DNA from: Salinivirgaceae bacterium
Lineage (GTDB): Bacteria > Bacteroidota > Bacteroidia > Bacteroidales > SZUA-534
Length of the DNA stretch: 64,000 nucleotides
Assembly: GCA_017474765.1 (NCBI GenBank)
Contig: JAFVGW010000004.1
Coordinates: 1-64,000 of the forward strand
Direction: 5' to 3'
Numbering within the stretch: position 1 is the first letter of the stretch; each line of letters begins with the position of its first letter. The notes under the pieces were generated by a model, which was given only the letters and a program-made list of their open reading frames with translations, had not been told where the DNA came from and did no database searches. Positions 30,443-39,479 of this stretch are shown here, in pieces. The translations under genes were made by a program, and so were the position numbers.

Positions 30443-31783
30443 ATGCAAAAACAAATAATTATCGGCATTCTGATGGCAATCGCGCCAAGCACATTCGGGG
30501 CAAACGCTTCGGACAGTGTCCGCACAATGACTCTGAAAGATTGTATGGAATACGCCATATCGAACTCAACAAGAATCCGCATTAGCGAGACCACCGTTGA
30601 CGATGCGCGGATTGCGCGCCGCGACGCCATTCTGGCGGCACTCACACCGCAGGTTGATGCGAGCGCAAGCGCAGGCTACAATTTCGGCCGCAGTATCGAC
30701 CCGCAGACAAACACCTATTTCAATACCACGTCGTTCAGCAACAGTTACAGCATATCGGCGGGAATCACCCTTTTCAACGGGTTCCAGGCCGTGAACAATA
30801 TGCGTGTGTCAAAGACGTCGCTGGCCATTTCGCGGACAGAGCAGGAACAGGCCGAAGCCGACATTTGCCTTGCAGTGATGGAGGCCTACTACAACGTGGT
30901 TTACTACTGCCGTCTGTGCCAACTGTTTGATGAACAGATTGCTACAGCCCGCACCGCGCTCGATAAGATGCTCCGTCAGGAGGAGATTGGGCAGAAGAGC
31001 CGCGCCGATGTCATTCAACTTGAGGCCGACCTTGCCGACCGCGAGTACGACCTTGTAAGCACACGTCAGATGCGCGACGAGCAGATTATGACGCTTTCCG
31101 ATTTGATGTTCTTCCCTATGGATGAGCAGTTTATGGTGGACACAACTATGCCTGTTGCTGCTGCCGATAATCAAACCGAGGACGAGATTGTCAACTATGC
31201 GCTGGGCAACAATCCGAACGTGAAGATTGCCAACTGGCGCGCCGAAAACGCCCGCCGCGAACTCTCGACTGCCCGTTGGCAACTATTGCCGCGGTTAAGT
31301 GCCAATGCGGGCTGGAGCACTGGTTATTTCACCTATCAGGGCGTTGAGGGAGATTCGTTTGGCTCACAATTTCACAACAACGGTGGCGAGTACGTGGGCG
31401 TGTCACTCTCGATACCCATTTTCAACCGCCTGAACCGCTACTCTGAAATATCGCGCAAGCGCAACTCATACGCCCGCGCCAACGCCGAACTCGACCAGAA
31501 AAATCGCGAGACTGAATCGGCCGTGCGCAAGGCCTTCAACGAATGCCGCACCGCTTTGGCAGCCTATCAGCAGGCTTGCAAAAAGACTGAAATTCAGCAG
31601 GAAGCCTATCAACTCAACCAAAAACGGATGGAGCAGGGCTTGATTTCGGGACTTGAGTATCAGACGGCCGTCAACAACTATTTGAAAACCAAATCCGATG
31701 ATATGAAATCGCTTTTCACCTATCTGATAAAGCAAAGTGTATTAAAGTATTACAGCGGAGTGGAGTATGTGAATCAGTTGTGA
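30443..31783 (+). CDS. TolC-family outer-membrane efflux protein
   Basis: I start it at the ATG at 30443 (446 residues), with a signal peptide QKQIIIGILMAIAPSTFGAN; the longer frame would begin upstream within the promoter. It has the two-fold TolC pattern: long amphipathic helices (MTLKDCMEYAISNSTRIRI, then EAYYNVVYYCRLCQLFDEQI) and short strand regions (FGRSIDPQTNTYFNT; YVGVSLSIPIFNR). It would form the outer-membrane exit duct for the adaptor at 37257 and its ABC transporter, or for other pumps. It has a sigma-54-like promoter of the same design as the adaptor gene. Confidence 0.92.
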   Translation: MQKQIIIGILMAIAPSTFGANASDSVRTMTLKDCMEYAISNSTRIRISETTVDDARIARRDAILAALTPQVDASASAGYNFGRSIDPQTNTYFNTTSFSNSYSISAGITLFNGFQAVNNMRVSKTSLAISRTEQEQAEADICLAVMEAYYNVVYYCRLCQLFDEQIATARTALDKMLRQEEIGQKSRADVIQLEADLADREYDLVSTRQMRDEQIMTLSDLMFFPMDEQFMVDTTMPVAAADNQTEDEIVNYALGNNPNVKIANWRAENARRELSTARWQLLPRLSANAGWSTGYFTYQGVEGDSFGSQFHNNGGEYVGVSLSIPIFNRLNRYSEISRKRNSYARANAELDQKNRETESAVRKAFNECRTALAAYQQACKKTEIQQEAYQLNQKRMEQGLISGLEYQTAVNNYLKTKSDDMKSLFTYLIKQSVLKYYSGVEYVNQL

Positions 31784-31793
31784 AACGGGGAGA

Positions 31794-31945
31794 GTTTAGA
31801 GTTGAGTGTTTAGTGGTTAAGAAGTTGAGAAAGCAAAATGACTACGGACTACAGACAATTAACAATGACGTGGTTTGCGGTCTGCTTATAACACCTATGA
31901 CTAAACCTTCTAAACTCTAAACAGCGAAGCGACTTAACTCTAAAC
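31794..31945. repeat. Intergenic hairpin repeat (AGCGAAGCG family), tolC/LytTR gap
   Basis: The convergent gap holds a left arm GTTTAGAG (31794 on) and a right arm CTCTAAAC, followed by AACAGCGAAGCGACT (31920-31934). The same right-hand motif recurs in most gaps of the 38-46 kb region. The structure could act as a bidirectional terminator. Confidence 0.6.
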
Positions 31946-31979
31946 CCTTACCAACACCCAACACCAATAACCAAACCAT

Positions 31980-32735
31980 TTACAGCAGCCTACTCTTCAG
32001 CACCTTAACCGATTCCATAACCACTTCAATCCTGACATTCTGGTAAGGGGCTTTGAGTTGAATGAGTTTGTTGCGCTTCAGTGTCGGGCAGATGCGGTCC
32101 ACCTGGCCGATGCTGATGATGTGGGTTCGCGATACTTTGAGAAACAATTCGGGGTTCAATTCTTCGTAAAGTCTTGACAATGACTTGTCAACGCTGCCCG
32201 AAAAACCGTCTTTGCAGAACACCCTGACATTGCCCAATTCATACTCAATGTAGCAGATTTCCTGCGTATCGACAATGCGCGTTGAGTCGGCGCGGTGCAG
32301 TTCGAGCCGCTGGCGGTACTGCAACTGGCGGCCGCGCAGATAGTCCGATGCCCGCCGAGCGTCGTCAACGCTTGTGTGCAGAATGCGGCGCTCGTATTTT
32401 TCAAGGGCGCTTAAAATATCGGACTTGTCGTAGGGTTTCATAACATAGTCGATGCAGTCGAAGTCGAAAGCCTTGAGCGCATACTCTTCGTAGGCGGTGG
32501 TGAACACAATCAGAGCGTTGGTGCTGACGGTGCCGAACACGTCGAAACTGTAGCCGTCTTCAATGCGGATGTCGGCGAAAATCAGTTCAAGGTCGGAGCA
32601 GGCGCGAATCAAATCCACGGCGTCGGGAATGTTGGCGGCCGTTCCAATCACCTGAATATCACGTCCGCAGTTTTCAAGAATCGACAGCAGGCCCTGCGCA
32701 AGCGGACGCTCGTCTTCAATTATCAGCACTTTCAT
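31980..32735 (-). CDS. LytTR-family response regulator
   Basis: The 251-residue regulator has a CheY-like receiver (MKVLIIEDER; phospho-acceptor Asp55 in IFADIRIED; conserved Lys in MKPYDKSD) and a C-terminal LytTR DNA-binding domain (about 150-251, with CYIEYELGNVRVFCKDG and FLKVSRTHIISIGQVDRI). It acts with the LytS-type kinase gene just upstream, which it overlaps by 20 bases. A direct repeat typical of LytTR targets lies at 33870, between the kinase gene and the divergent barrel gene, so these are the likely targets. Confidence 0.92.
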   Translation of the reverse strand: MKVLIIEDERPLAQGLLSILENCGRDIQVIGTAANIPDAVDLIRACSDLELIFADIRIEDGYSFDVFGTVSTNALIVFTTAYEEYALKAFDFDCIDYVMKPYDKSDILSALEKYERRILHTSVDDARRASDYLRGRQLQYRQRLELHRADSTRIVDTQEICYIEYELGNVRVFCKDGFSGSVDKSLSRLYEELNPELFLKVSRTHIISIGQVDRICPTLKRNKLIQLKAPYQNVRIEVVMESVKVLKSRLL

Positions 32736-33814
32736 AATCCTTCGGAATTAGTGGCAGTTCGACAACAAAACTGTTTTCGGTCTTAACGACGGTTATTTCT
32801 TTGCCGTAAATCATAGAATACCTGTCGTGCAGCGTCTTAAGACCTGTGCCTGTGGTTGTTATGCTACTCTTGAGCGGATTCAGATTGTTCGACACCACAA
32901 CGCTGTCGTCCGCGCGGCTGACGCTGATTTCTAACGGTTTGTCGGCAGTGTGGCTGTTGTGCTTGATGGCGTTTTCGAGCAGACTTTGTAACGACAGCGG
33001 CGGAATGAGCATATCGGTTTGGCGCAGCGCGGGGTCGATGCACCGTCACGTTTGAGTAACGCAGAGCGATGTTTTTGGCGTACTCTTCGGTGAAGGCAAG
33101 TTCCTGACTGACGGGAACGGTCACGGCGTCGCCTTTGGTGACAATGTAGCGGTACATTCGGCTCATTGAGTTGCAGAAATCGGCGGCAGCCTGCGTGTCG
33201 GTCAGAATCAGATTGCCGAGCGTGGCCAACGAGTTGAAAACAAAATGGTTATCGGTTTTGAGTTTGAGTTTCTCAACCGACATTTGCAGCGTGAGCGCTT
33301 TCTCTTCCTTCAGTTGCAGTTCGGCCTTCAGGGCCTTTTCGGCTTCGTCGCGGTAGCGGTTGGTGAGCGACGATGTTAGCAGCACCGATGTTATGAAAAA
33401 CGCCACCAAACTGTAGCACAGAAAGGCGTCCCACGACAATTCCAATTCGTTCCAATAGAAAAGATGCGAAGTGTACGACAGCGCCCCCGCCGTCACAATC
33501 ACCGACGCAAGAAGTATCACATTCTGAATGAGCACGATAAAAGTTGAATACTGCGCATTGCGGAAAACGCGCAGCACCATTTTGCAAATCAGGAAAGAGC
33601 ATTCCATAATGATGACCGTCTCGATGGCGCTTGTTATGAAATCGGCAATTATCTCGCCGATGCCGCGCTGGTAGGTTCCGTAGTCGCCGTCCCAAACTTC
33701 AATCAGCGACCAAACCGTGTAACTCACCAAAATGGCCGTAATCAGCGTGAGCAAGTGCCGCCGCCGCGCCACCTTTCGGCCCGAGTCCTTCGTTCCAAAA
33801 ATATTCGTGTCCAT
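32716..33814 (-). pseudogene. LytS/YehU-type sensor histidine kinase, frameshifted
   Basis: From the ATG at 33814 the frame encodes four to five membrane spans, a coiled linker (EAEKALKAELQLKEEKALTL) and the His-kinase core NHFVFNSLATLGNLI. After RYSNVTV, near 33025, the frame is lost. The remainder continues in another frame: IDPALRQTDMLIPPLSLQSL, then the N-box LLENAIKHN and GTGLKTLHDRYSMIYG. A loss of two bases near GTGCATCGAC would explain it (a GTGCACATCGAC form would be in frame). Everything else is intact, so this is either a recent mutation or an assembly error. It partners the LytTR regulator downstream. Confidence 0.8.
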
Positions 33815-33869
33815 TTTCAACCGTTTTGACACAAAGGTAAACTATCCGAAACAGAGTTCAAAAAGGCCG

Positions 33870-33901
33870 ATGTCGGGTTCACGGCCCAAAATGTCGGGTT
33901 C
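33870..33901 (+). promoter_or_regulatory. LytTR-type operator, 21-bp-period direct repeat
   Basis: ATGTCGGGTTC occurs at 33870-33880 and at 33891-33901, a period of 21 bp or two helix turns. LytTR regulators bind paired direct repeats with this spacing. The site lies in the divergent gap between the kinase gene (minus) and the barrel gene at 33973, beside the only LytTR regulator of the window. Confidence 0.65.
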
Positions 33902-33972
33902 GAGATGTCTTATTTGCACAGCGTTGCGGGCCGCCGCAATTTTGCAGCGCGAACAAAAAATTTGATTGAGTT

Positions 33973-36882
33973 ATGAAACGGATAATTCTTCTGATTGCTG
34001 CCGCCACAGTTGCGGTTTGTGCCAACGGGCAAATAATGAATATGATGAACAGCGTGCGCACGGTGTCGGTGAAGGCCACCCTTGCCGACGCCCAAACGGG
34101 CGAGCCCATTCCCTACGCCGCCGTCTGGCTTACGCAGAAAGACGACACGGTTATCTGCAACTACGGCATTTCCGACGATGCTGGGCGCGTGGTTATCAGC
34201 AATGTCAAGCAGGGGCGCTACGATGTGCACATTGAGACGATGGGCTACGAGCCGTTTCTCAAGCCGTGCGATATCAAGGTGCAGGAGTTCGAGAGCGAAC
34301 GCAATCTGGGCCGTATTCCGCTCACACCGAGCAACATACAAATCGAAGGCGTCACCGTTTCGGCCACGGCCGTTCCCGTCAAGGTGAAGCGCGACACCAT
34401 TGAATACAACGCCAACGCCTACCACGTGACCGAGAGCGCAATGCTGGGCGATTTGCTCAAAAAAATGCCTGGAATGAAAGTCTCAAACGACGGCTCGGTG
34501 AAGGTCAACGGCGAGCAGGTGAACAAGATAACAATGGACGGCAAGACGCTGTTTATGAAGGAGCCCGCAATGGCTGTCAGGAATCTTCCCGCCAAAATTG
34601 TCGACAAGGTGAAGGTGATTGATCGCGCCAAAGACGAAGCGCAGTTCACTGGAATCGGCACCAAAGACGACCAAGAAAAGGTTATCGACCTTCAACTCAA
34701 AGAAGAGTACAAGCAAGGCTGGTTCGGCACGCTGAAAGCGAGCGGCGGCGCGTCGCTGCTGTCCAAGGACGAACTGGAGCACAAGGGGCAGGGACAAGTG
34801 CTCTACAACGCGAACGCAATGCTGTCGCACTATTCGCAGACCGACCAACTGGTGCTGCTCGCCACCGCGATGAACGCCCCCGAGCCTGGCGGAATGAGCG
34901 ATGAGTTTATGGATTTTGAGATGGAAGGCGCGGGCAGCGACCTTCTGGCGGGCAAGCGCGGACTGACCACTTCGGCCCAAACTGGCCTGAACTACAACAC
35001 CACACGATTCCTTAATCTGGAGTCGAGCGTCAGCGCAAACTACAACTACAGCCGCAAGACAGTCAACGAAGAGTCGTCGCGGACGTCGTTTGTAAAAGAC
35101 AACCCGAGCCTGCAGACCGACGGCGTGTTCCGCGGCGAGAACAAAAGCCACAGCGCAAGCCTTTCGGCCGAACTCAAAAACGCCGACAAGTCGAAATTTC
35201 TGTTCGCGTTCCGCCCATATCTGAATTTCGGCTGGCAGAACGCCGACACCGACAACAGTTCGACAACCGCCACCAACGGCGCGGTGGACAACAGCAGCAC
35301 GTCGTCGGCAAGCACCAATGCCGCCACCGTTTCCGTCTTTTCGGAACTCGAGTTGGGCGTGCGCGATTTGGGCCGTGAGCGCCGCAGCCTGACGCTGAAT
35401 GGAATGTTTATGCTCGACCACTCTGACGGGAAAAGCCGCGAGCGCTCGCTCACCACAATGGGCGCCGCCACCGACAGGCGCGACCTTGACTACGACAACA
35501 ACACCCGCACGCTTATGCCCGAACTGGAACTGTCGTATGTGGAGCCGATAGGCGAAAACTGGGCCGTACAAATCAGAAACACTGGCAGTTACACTTTCTC
35601 AAAAACCGACAAGGCCACCACCGACATTAACGACGCGAGCCGCAGCGACTACTACTCGTCGTACTCGCGCAACGAAGACTACGACTTGCGCCAACGCCTG
35701 CTTATGCAGTACAAGAAACAGGAGTTCTCGCTGCTGTTCGGCCTTCAGATAAACGAAGAGCAGAACGTCACCACCACCCGCCACCTTGGCCTTGACAGCG
35801 AAGTGGGGCGCGGCGAGTGGATTCTCAACTGGGCGCCTTTTGTCGATTATCAGCACAAAACCGACTACTTCACGGCCCGCCTGCGCTACTCGGGGCGCAG
35901 CACAACGCCGTCGGGAGCACGAATCGTACCCACACTCAACTTGAGCAACCCCGTGCAGATAAGCGTGGGCAACATTTACCTGCGTCCGCAGTTCGCCCAC
36001 AATATGTTTCTGACGTTGCGCAAAACCAATCCGAAGGATTTCTCGTTCTTCGAGATTTTTCTTGACGGCGGCATTGTCAGCAACCCCATTGTGTCGGCCA
36101 ACTGGTTTGATACTCAAGGAGTAAGATATTCGATTCCTGTCAATTCAAAGAGTCTCGGAGTGAACTCGTCGGTCTATGCGTCGTACAGCAAGCCGTTTGG
36201 CCGCAACGACAATTTCACCCTTACACTTGATGCTGATGTCAGTTTCAACCACGCAGTCGGCTATCAGGCCACGGGCGCGTTGCAGGCAATCGACAAGGAT
36301 AATTTCAACTATTCAAACCTGATGTCGTGGTTTTGGAAAGACGATGCCGACGAACGGTTCTATTCGGGCAAGAGCGGATTCGCCGAGAGCCGCACCAACA
36401 CTCTGTCGCTGGGCTTGTTTCCGAGCCTGATGTACAGGCAGAGTTGGCTCTCTGTCACCGTTTCGGGCTTTGCAAGCAACAGCCGCTCATACTATTCGGT
36501 CAGCGGCACCAACGACGTGAACACCTGGGATTTTGGCAGCCGCCTGGAATTTCTGGCCACCACCAACAGCGACTGGGAGTTCAGCAGCGACGTGAGTTAT
36601 ATGTGGTATCGCGGCTACTCGCAGGGTTACGGCGACTCTGAACTGTTCTGGAACGCGGGTGTGGCCAAAACTTTCGGCCGATTCACCACGAGCCTGAAAG
36701 TTTCTGACATTCTCAACCGTCAGAAATCGCTTCACCGAACCGCCACAGCCGACTATGTCGAAGACGTGTACCGAACCGTTATGGGCCGCTATTTCCTTTT
36801 GGGCGTAGCCTACAATTTTGGCAAGATGAACGCGTCGCAAGGCAAGCAGGTTGAAAAGGCGATGTGGGAGATGCAGTGGTGA
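33973..36882 (+). CDS. Large outer-membrane beta-barrel protein
   Basis: The 969-residue protein has a signal peptide (KRIILLIAAATVAVCANG), a carboxypeptidase-like regulatory domain (VKATLADAQTGEPIPYAAVW, about 30-120) and a plug-like domain (LLKKMPGMKVSNDGSVKVNG ... NKITMDGKTLF, about 150-260). A C-terminal barrel follows with many SxxAxxY-type strands. It belongs to the same Bacteroidota barrel family as the protein at 10703, but in the longer form. It is divergent from the LytS/LytTR genes and is the probable target of that pair through the repeat at 33870. Substrate unknown. Confidence 0.88.
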   Translation: MKRIILLIAAATVAVCANGQIMNMMNSVRTVSVKATLADAQTGEPIPYAAVWLTQKDDTVICNYGISDDAGRVVISNVKQGRYDVHIETMGYEPFLKPCDIKVQEFESERNLGRIPLTPSNIQIEGVTVSATAVPVKVKRDTIEYNANAYHVTESAMLGDLLKKMPGMKVSNDGSVKVNGEQVNKITMDGKTLFMKEPAMAVRNLPAKIVDKVKVIDRAKDEAQFTGIGTKDDQEKVIDLQLKEEYKQGWFGTLKASGGASLLSKDELEHKGQGQVLYNANAMLSHYSQTDQLVLLATAMNAPEPGGMSDEFMDFEMEGAGSDLLAGKRGLTTSAQTGLNYNTTRFLNLESSVSANYNYSRKTVNEESSRTSFVKDNPSLQTDGVFRGENKSHSASLSAELKNADKSKFLFAFRPYLNFGWQNADTDNSSTTATNGAVDNSSTSSASTNAATVSVFSELELGVRDLGRERRSLTLNGMFMLDHSDGKSRERSLTTMGAATDRRDLDYDNNTRTLMPELELSYVEPIGENWAVQIRNTGSYTFSKTDKATTDINDASRSDYYSSYSRNEDYDLRQRLLMQYKKQEFSLLFGLQINEEQNVTTTRHLGLDSEVGRGEWILNWAPFVDYQHKTDYFTARLRYSGRSTTPSGARIVPTLNLSNPVQISVGNIYLRPQFAHNMFLTLRKTNPKDFSFFEIFLDGGIVSNPIVSANWFDTQGVRYSIPVNSKSLGVNSSVYASYSKPFGRNDNFTLTLDADVSFNHAVGYQATGALQAIDKDNFNYSNLMSWFWKDDADERFYSGKSGFAESRTNTLSLGLFPSLMYRQSWLSVTVSGFASNSRSYYSVSGTNDVNTWDFGSRLEFLATTNSDWEFSSDVSYMWYRGYSQGYGDSELFWNAGVAKTFGRFTTSLKVSDILNRQKSLHRTATADYVEDVYRTVMGRYFLLGVAYNFGKMNASQGKQVEKAMWEMQW

Positions 36883-36908
36883 CAGGATTGCATTGGTATA
36901 CTCATAGC

Positions 36909-36939
36909 AGACCGTTCCCAAAAGGACGGTCTTTTTTTT
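36909..36939 (+). terminator. Intrinsic terminator after the barrel gene
   Basis: AGACCGT at 36909-36915 pairs with ACGGTCT at 36925-36931, with CC/GG pairs inside, and is followed by eight T. Confidence 0.85.
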
Positions 36940-36959
36940 GTTTACACTCGGCACAAATC

Positions 36960-37007
36960 TGTAAAGCAACTGTAAACCCACTGTAAAAAACTTTACACTT
37001 TTTTACA
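36960..37007 (+). promoter_or_regulatory. Enhancer-like TGTAAA/TTTACA array, site C
   Basis: TGTAAA occurs at 36960, 36971 and 36982 (11-bp period) and TTTACA at 36992 and 37002. The palindrome TGTAAA-AAAC-TTTACA (36982-36997) is identical to that of site B and its centre is 65 bp upstream of the GG at 37054. The sequence of this block is nearly identical to site B over about 50 bases. Confidence 0.75.
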
Positions 37008-37051
37008 CTTTGTTAAATTGTGATTTATCTGAGTATCAGCAAAATAACAAT

Positions 37052-37067
37052 TTGGCACGCACCGTGT
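37052..37067 (+). promoter_or_regulatory. Sigma-54-like promoter of the adaptor gene, site C
   Basis: TTGGCACGCACCGTGT carries -24 TGGCACG and, after ten bases from the GG, GT. TGAGTATCA at 37030 lies 24 bp upstream of the GG. A second TTGGCAC follows 23 bp later (GG at 37077), as in site A. The leader from here to the adaptor ATG is about 180 bases and contains an AATCGGTTAGA-type dispersed repeat. Confidence 0.6.
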
Positions 37068-37256
37068 ATTAAGTTTGGCACAAGAGTTTTGTAAAGTGTA
37101 AAATTTTAAATGATGACAGAAAGAGAATAGAAAAAATCTAACCGATTCAATCCGATTGTAACCGATGTTTTCTTTTGATTGAATCTGCTAAAATCGGTTA
37201 GATAAAAAAAATAAATCAGTGTTCTCAAAGCGAAAACAATTAAAAAACAAATAATT

Positions 37257-38513
37257 ATGGACTACATTATCGAACAAAAGAAAGGATTTGCGGCGGCTTT
37301 TACAAAGAAAGCGGTGCCGTTTTGGTTGGGCGGAGCAGTGGTGGCCGCTGTGGTTTATCTGCTTCTGCAGAGCGACTCGCGGTCGCTGAAGGTTGATGCC
37401 GAAACGCTGACAATCAGCAATGTAACGCGCAACGAGTTTAACGATTACGTGCGAATCAGCGGACAGGTGGTGCCGCAGACAACCATTCAGTTGAGCCCGC
37501 TCGAGGGCGGCGTGGTTGAACGCATTGTGACAGAGGAAGGTACGCGGGTGAAGGCTGGCGACCCCATTCTGGTCTTGTCGAACGAAAACCTTGATATGCA
37601 GATTCTTAACTCGGAAGCCGAACTCGCCGAAAAGGAGAATATGCTGCGCAACACGGTAATCTCGATGGAGCAGCAGAAACTCTCTCTCAGGCAGAACGAA
37701 ATCGAACTCGGCATTGAGGTGAAGCGCAACAAGCGCCACTACGAGCAGCAGAAGGCTCTGTTTGAGGATAAACTGATTGCACGTGAGGAGTTTACAAAGG
37801 CCGAAGAGGACTATTTCCTTTCGGTTGAGAAGTACGAACTGGTGCGCGAGCGCCTGAAACAGGACAGCGCCTTCCGCAGCATTGAGGTTGAGAGGCTTCA
37901 GGAGAGTCTGGAGAATATGCAGAAGAATATGCAAATCATTCGCCGCCGCAAGGAGAACCTGGTGATTAAGGCGCCCATTGACGGCGAACTGGGCCTGCTC
38001 GACGCTGTTCTGGGACAGTCGATTCAGGCTGGTGTGAAAATCGGGCAGATAAATTCGGTTGGTACCTATAAGATTGAGGCACAGATTGATGAGCATTATA
38101 TCGACCGCGTGACACTCGGACTTTCGGCCACATTCGACCGCCAAGGCGAGGTGTTCAACGCCACCGTCCGCAAGGTGTACCCCGAGGTGCGCAGCGGCAA
38201 GTTCCAAGCCGATTTCCGTATCGACGGCACCCAGCCCGCCAATATCCGTAGCGGCCAGACCTACTATCTGAACCTGCAACTCGGCCAGAGCGAGGAGGCG
38301 GTGATTATCCCGCGCGGCTCGTTCTACCAATCGACGGGCGGCAAATGGATTTTCGTAGTATCGCCCAGCGGCGACAAAGCCGTCAAGCGTGAAATCCGCA
38401 TTGGCCGCCAGAACCCGAAATACTACGAGGTGCTCGACGGTCTGGAGCCAGGCGAGAAGGTAATCACTTCGTCGTATGAGAGTTACGGCGACTGCGAGGT
38501 GCTGGTGTTCTGA
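37257..38513 (+). CDS. Periplasmic adaptor (HlyD/MacA-like) of an ABC efflux system
   Basis: The 418-residue protein bridges an inner-membrane transporter to a TolC duct. It has an N-terminal anchor (FWLGGAVVAAVVYLLL, about 22-37), a first lipoyl half (VVPQTTIQLSPLEGGVVERI ... VKAGDPILVL), a coiled-coil hairpin (about 118-225), the second lipoyl half (VIKAPIDGELGLLDAVLGQ) and beta-barrel domains to the end (EPGEKVITSSYESYGDCEVL). The ATPase and permease genes follow. Its promoter is of the same sigma-54-like design as tolC's. Confidence 0.9.
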   Translation: MDYIIEQKKGFAAAFTKKAVPFWLGGAVVAAVVYLLLQSDSRSLKVDAETLTISNVTRNEFNDYVRISGQVVPQTTIQLSPLEGGVVERIVTEEGTRVKAGDPILVLSNENLDMQILNSEAELAEKENMLRNTVISMEQQKLSLRQNEIELGIEVKRNKRHYEQQKALFEDKLIAREEFTKAEEDYFLSVEKYELVRERLKQDSAFRSIEVERLQESLENMQKNMQIIRRRKENLVIKAPIDGELGLLDAVLGQSIQAGVKIGQINSVGTYKIEAQIDEHYIDRVTLGLSATFDRQGEVFNATVRKVYPEVRSGKFQADFRIDGTQPANIRSGQTYYLNLQLGQSEEAVIIPRGSFYQSTGGKWIFVVSPSGDKAVKREIRIGRQNPKYYEVLDGLEPGEKVITSSYESYGDCEVLVF

Positions 38514-38558
38514 AAAAAGGGGAGAAGGTAAGAAGTTAAGATGTTGAGAAACAAACTT

Positions 38559-38626
38559 CTAACCCCAAAACCTTTCTAAACAGCGAAGCGCTAAAACCTA
38601 AACAAGCGAAGCGACTAAACTTTAAA
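38559..38626. repeat. Intergenic AGCGAAGCG repeat, adaptor/ATPase gap
   Basis: CTTCTAACCCC, then AAACAGCGAAGCGCTAAAAC and a second AAGCGAAGCGACTAAAC lie between the adaptor and ATPase genes. The left arm, GTAAGAAGTTAAGATGTTG, lies near 38525. Confidence 0.55.
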
Positions 38627-38650
38627 TAAATAACTTAAAAACTTAAAACA

Positions 38651-39331
38651 ATGATTAAAGTATCAAATTTATCGAAAGTGTTCCGTACAGAGGAAATTGA
38701 GACCGTTGCATTGAACGGCGTATCGTTTGAAATCAAAGAAGGCGAGTTTGTCGCCATTATGGGGCCGTCGGGTTGCGGCAAGTCAACACTGATGAACGTT
38801 CTGGGCCTGCTCGACTCGCCCACGGGCGGCTCGTACCAACTGCTTGGCACCGAGGTGGCTGGGCTGAAGGAGAAGGAGCGCACCAACTTCCGCAAGGGCA
38901 ATATCGGGTTTGTGTTCCAGAGTTTCAACCTGATTGACGAACTGAACGTGTACGACAATATTGAGTTACCGCTCAAATATCTGAATATCAGCGCCGCCGA
39001 GCGCAAGCAACGCGTCACCGAGATTATGAAGCGAATGGCTATCAGCCACCGAGCCAAGCACTATCCGCAGCAGTTGTCGGGCGGTCAGCAGCAGCGTGTG
39101 GCCATTGCGCGCGCCGTGGTTGCCAACCCCAAACTCATTCTGGCCGACGAGCCCACTGGTAACCTTGACTCGAAGAACGGCCGCGAGGTGATGACGCTTT
39201 TGAGCGAACTCAACGCCGACGGCACCACCGTTATTATGGTGACGCACTCGCCCAAAGACGCCGCCGTTGCGCAACGCACAATCAACCTGTTCGACGGTCA
39301 GATTGTGTCGGACGTGAAGAATGAATTGTAG
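38651..39331 (+). CDS. ABC transporter ATP-binding protein (MacB/LolD type)
   Basis: This 226-residue ATPase has Walker A GPSGCGKS (about 37-44), the Q-loop FVFQSFNLIDEL, the signature LSGGQQQRVAIARA, Walker B LILADEPTGNLDS and the switch histidine in VTHSPKDA. It is of the type that works with FtsX-like permeases in MacB-type efflux or lipoprotein release. The permease gene follows after a repeat-filled gap of 148 bases. Confidence 0.94.
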   Translation: MIKVSNLSKVFRTEEIETVALNGVSFEIKEGEFVAIMGPSGCGKSTLMNVLGLLDSPTGGSYQLLGTEVAGLKEKERTNFRKGNIGFVFQSFNLIDELNVYDNIELPLKYLNISAAERKQRVTEIMKRMAISHRAKHYPQQLSGGQQQRVAIARAVVANPKLILADEPTGNLDSKNGREVMTLLSELNADGTTVIMVTHSPKDAAVAQRTINLFDGQIVSDVKNEL

Positions 39332-39337
39332 ATGAAA

Positions 39338-39470
39338 GGGTTAGAGGTTAAGGGTTTAGAAGTTTAGAAAAGTTGAGAAGGTTTAGGCAACAAAAAACTA
39401 AACTTTCTCAACCTTCTCAACAGCGAAGCGACTAAACTTCTAACCTTCTAAACCTTTAAAAAACTTAAAA
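39338..39470. repeat. Intergenic hairpin repeat, ATPase/permease gap
   Basis: The arms GAGAAGGTTTAG and CTAAACTTTCTC flank GCAACAAAAAA, and CAACAGCGAAGCGACTAAAC follows. More than 90 bases are nearly identical to 41796-41900, so the permease gene is bracketed by two copies. Confidence 0.7.
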
Positions 39471-39479
39471 CTTAACACA

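Noticed and set aside
37110..37130. A six-codon ORF after the site C promoter as another micropeptide
   Set aside because: It encodes MMTERE only, has no similarity to the peptides at 21106 and 21235, and is likely chance.
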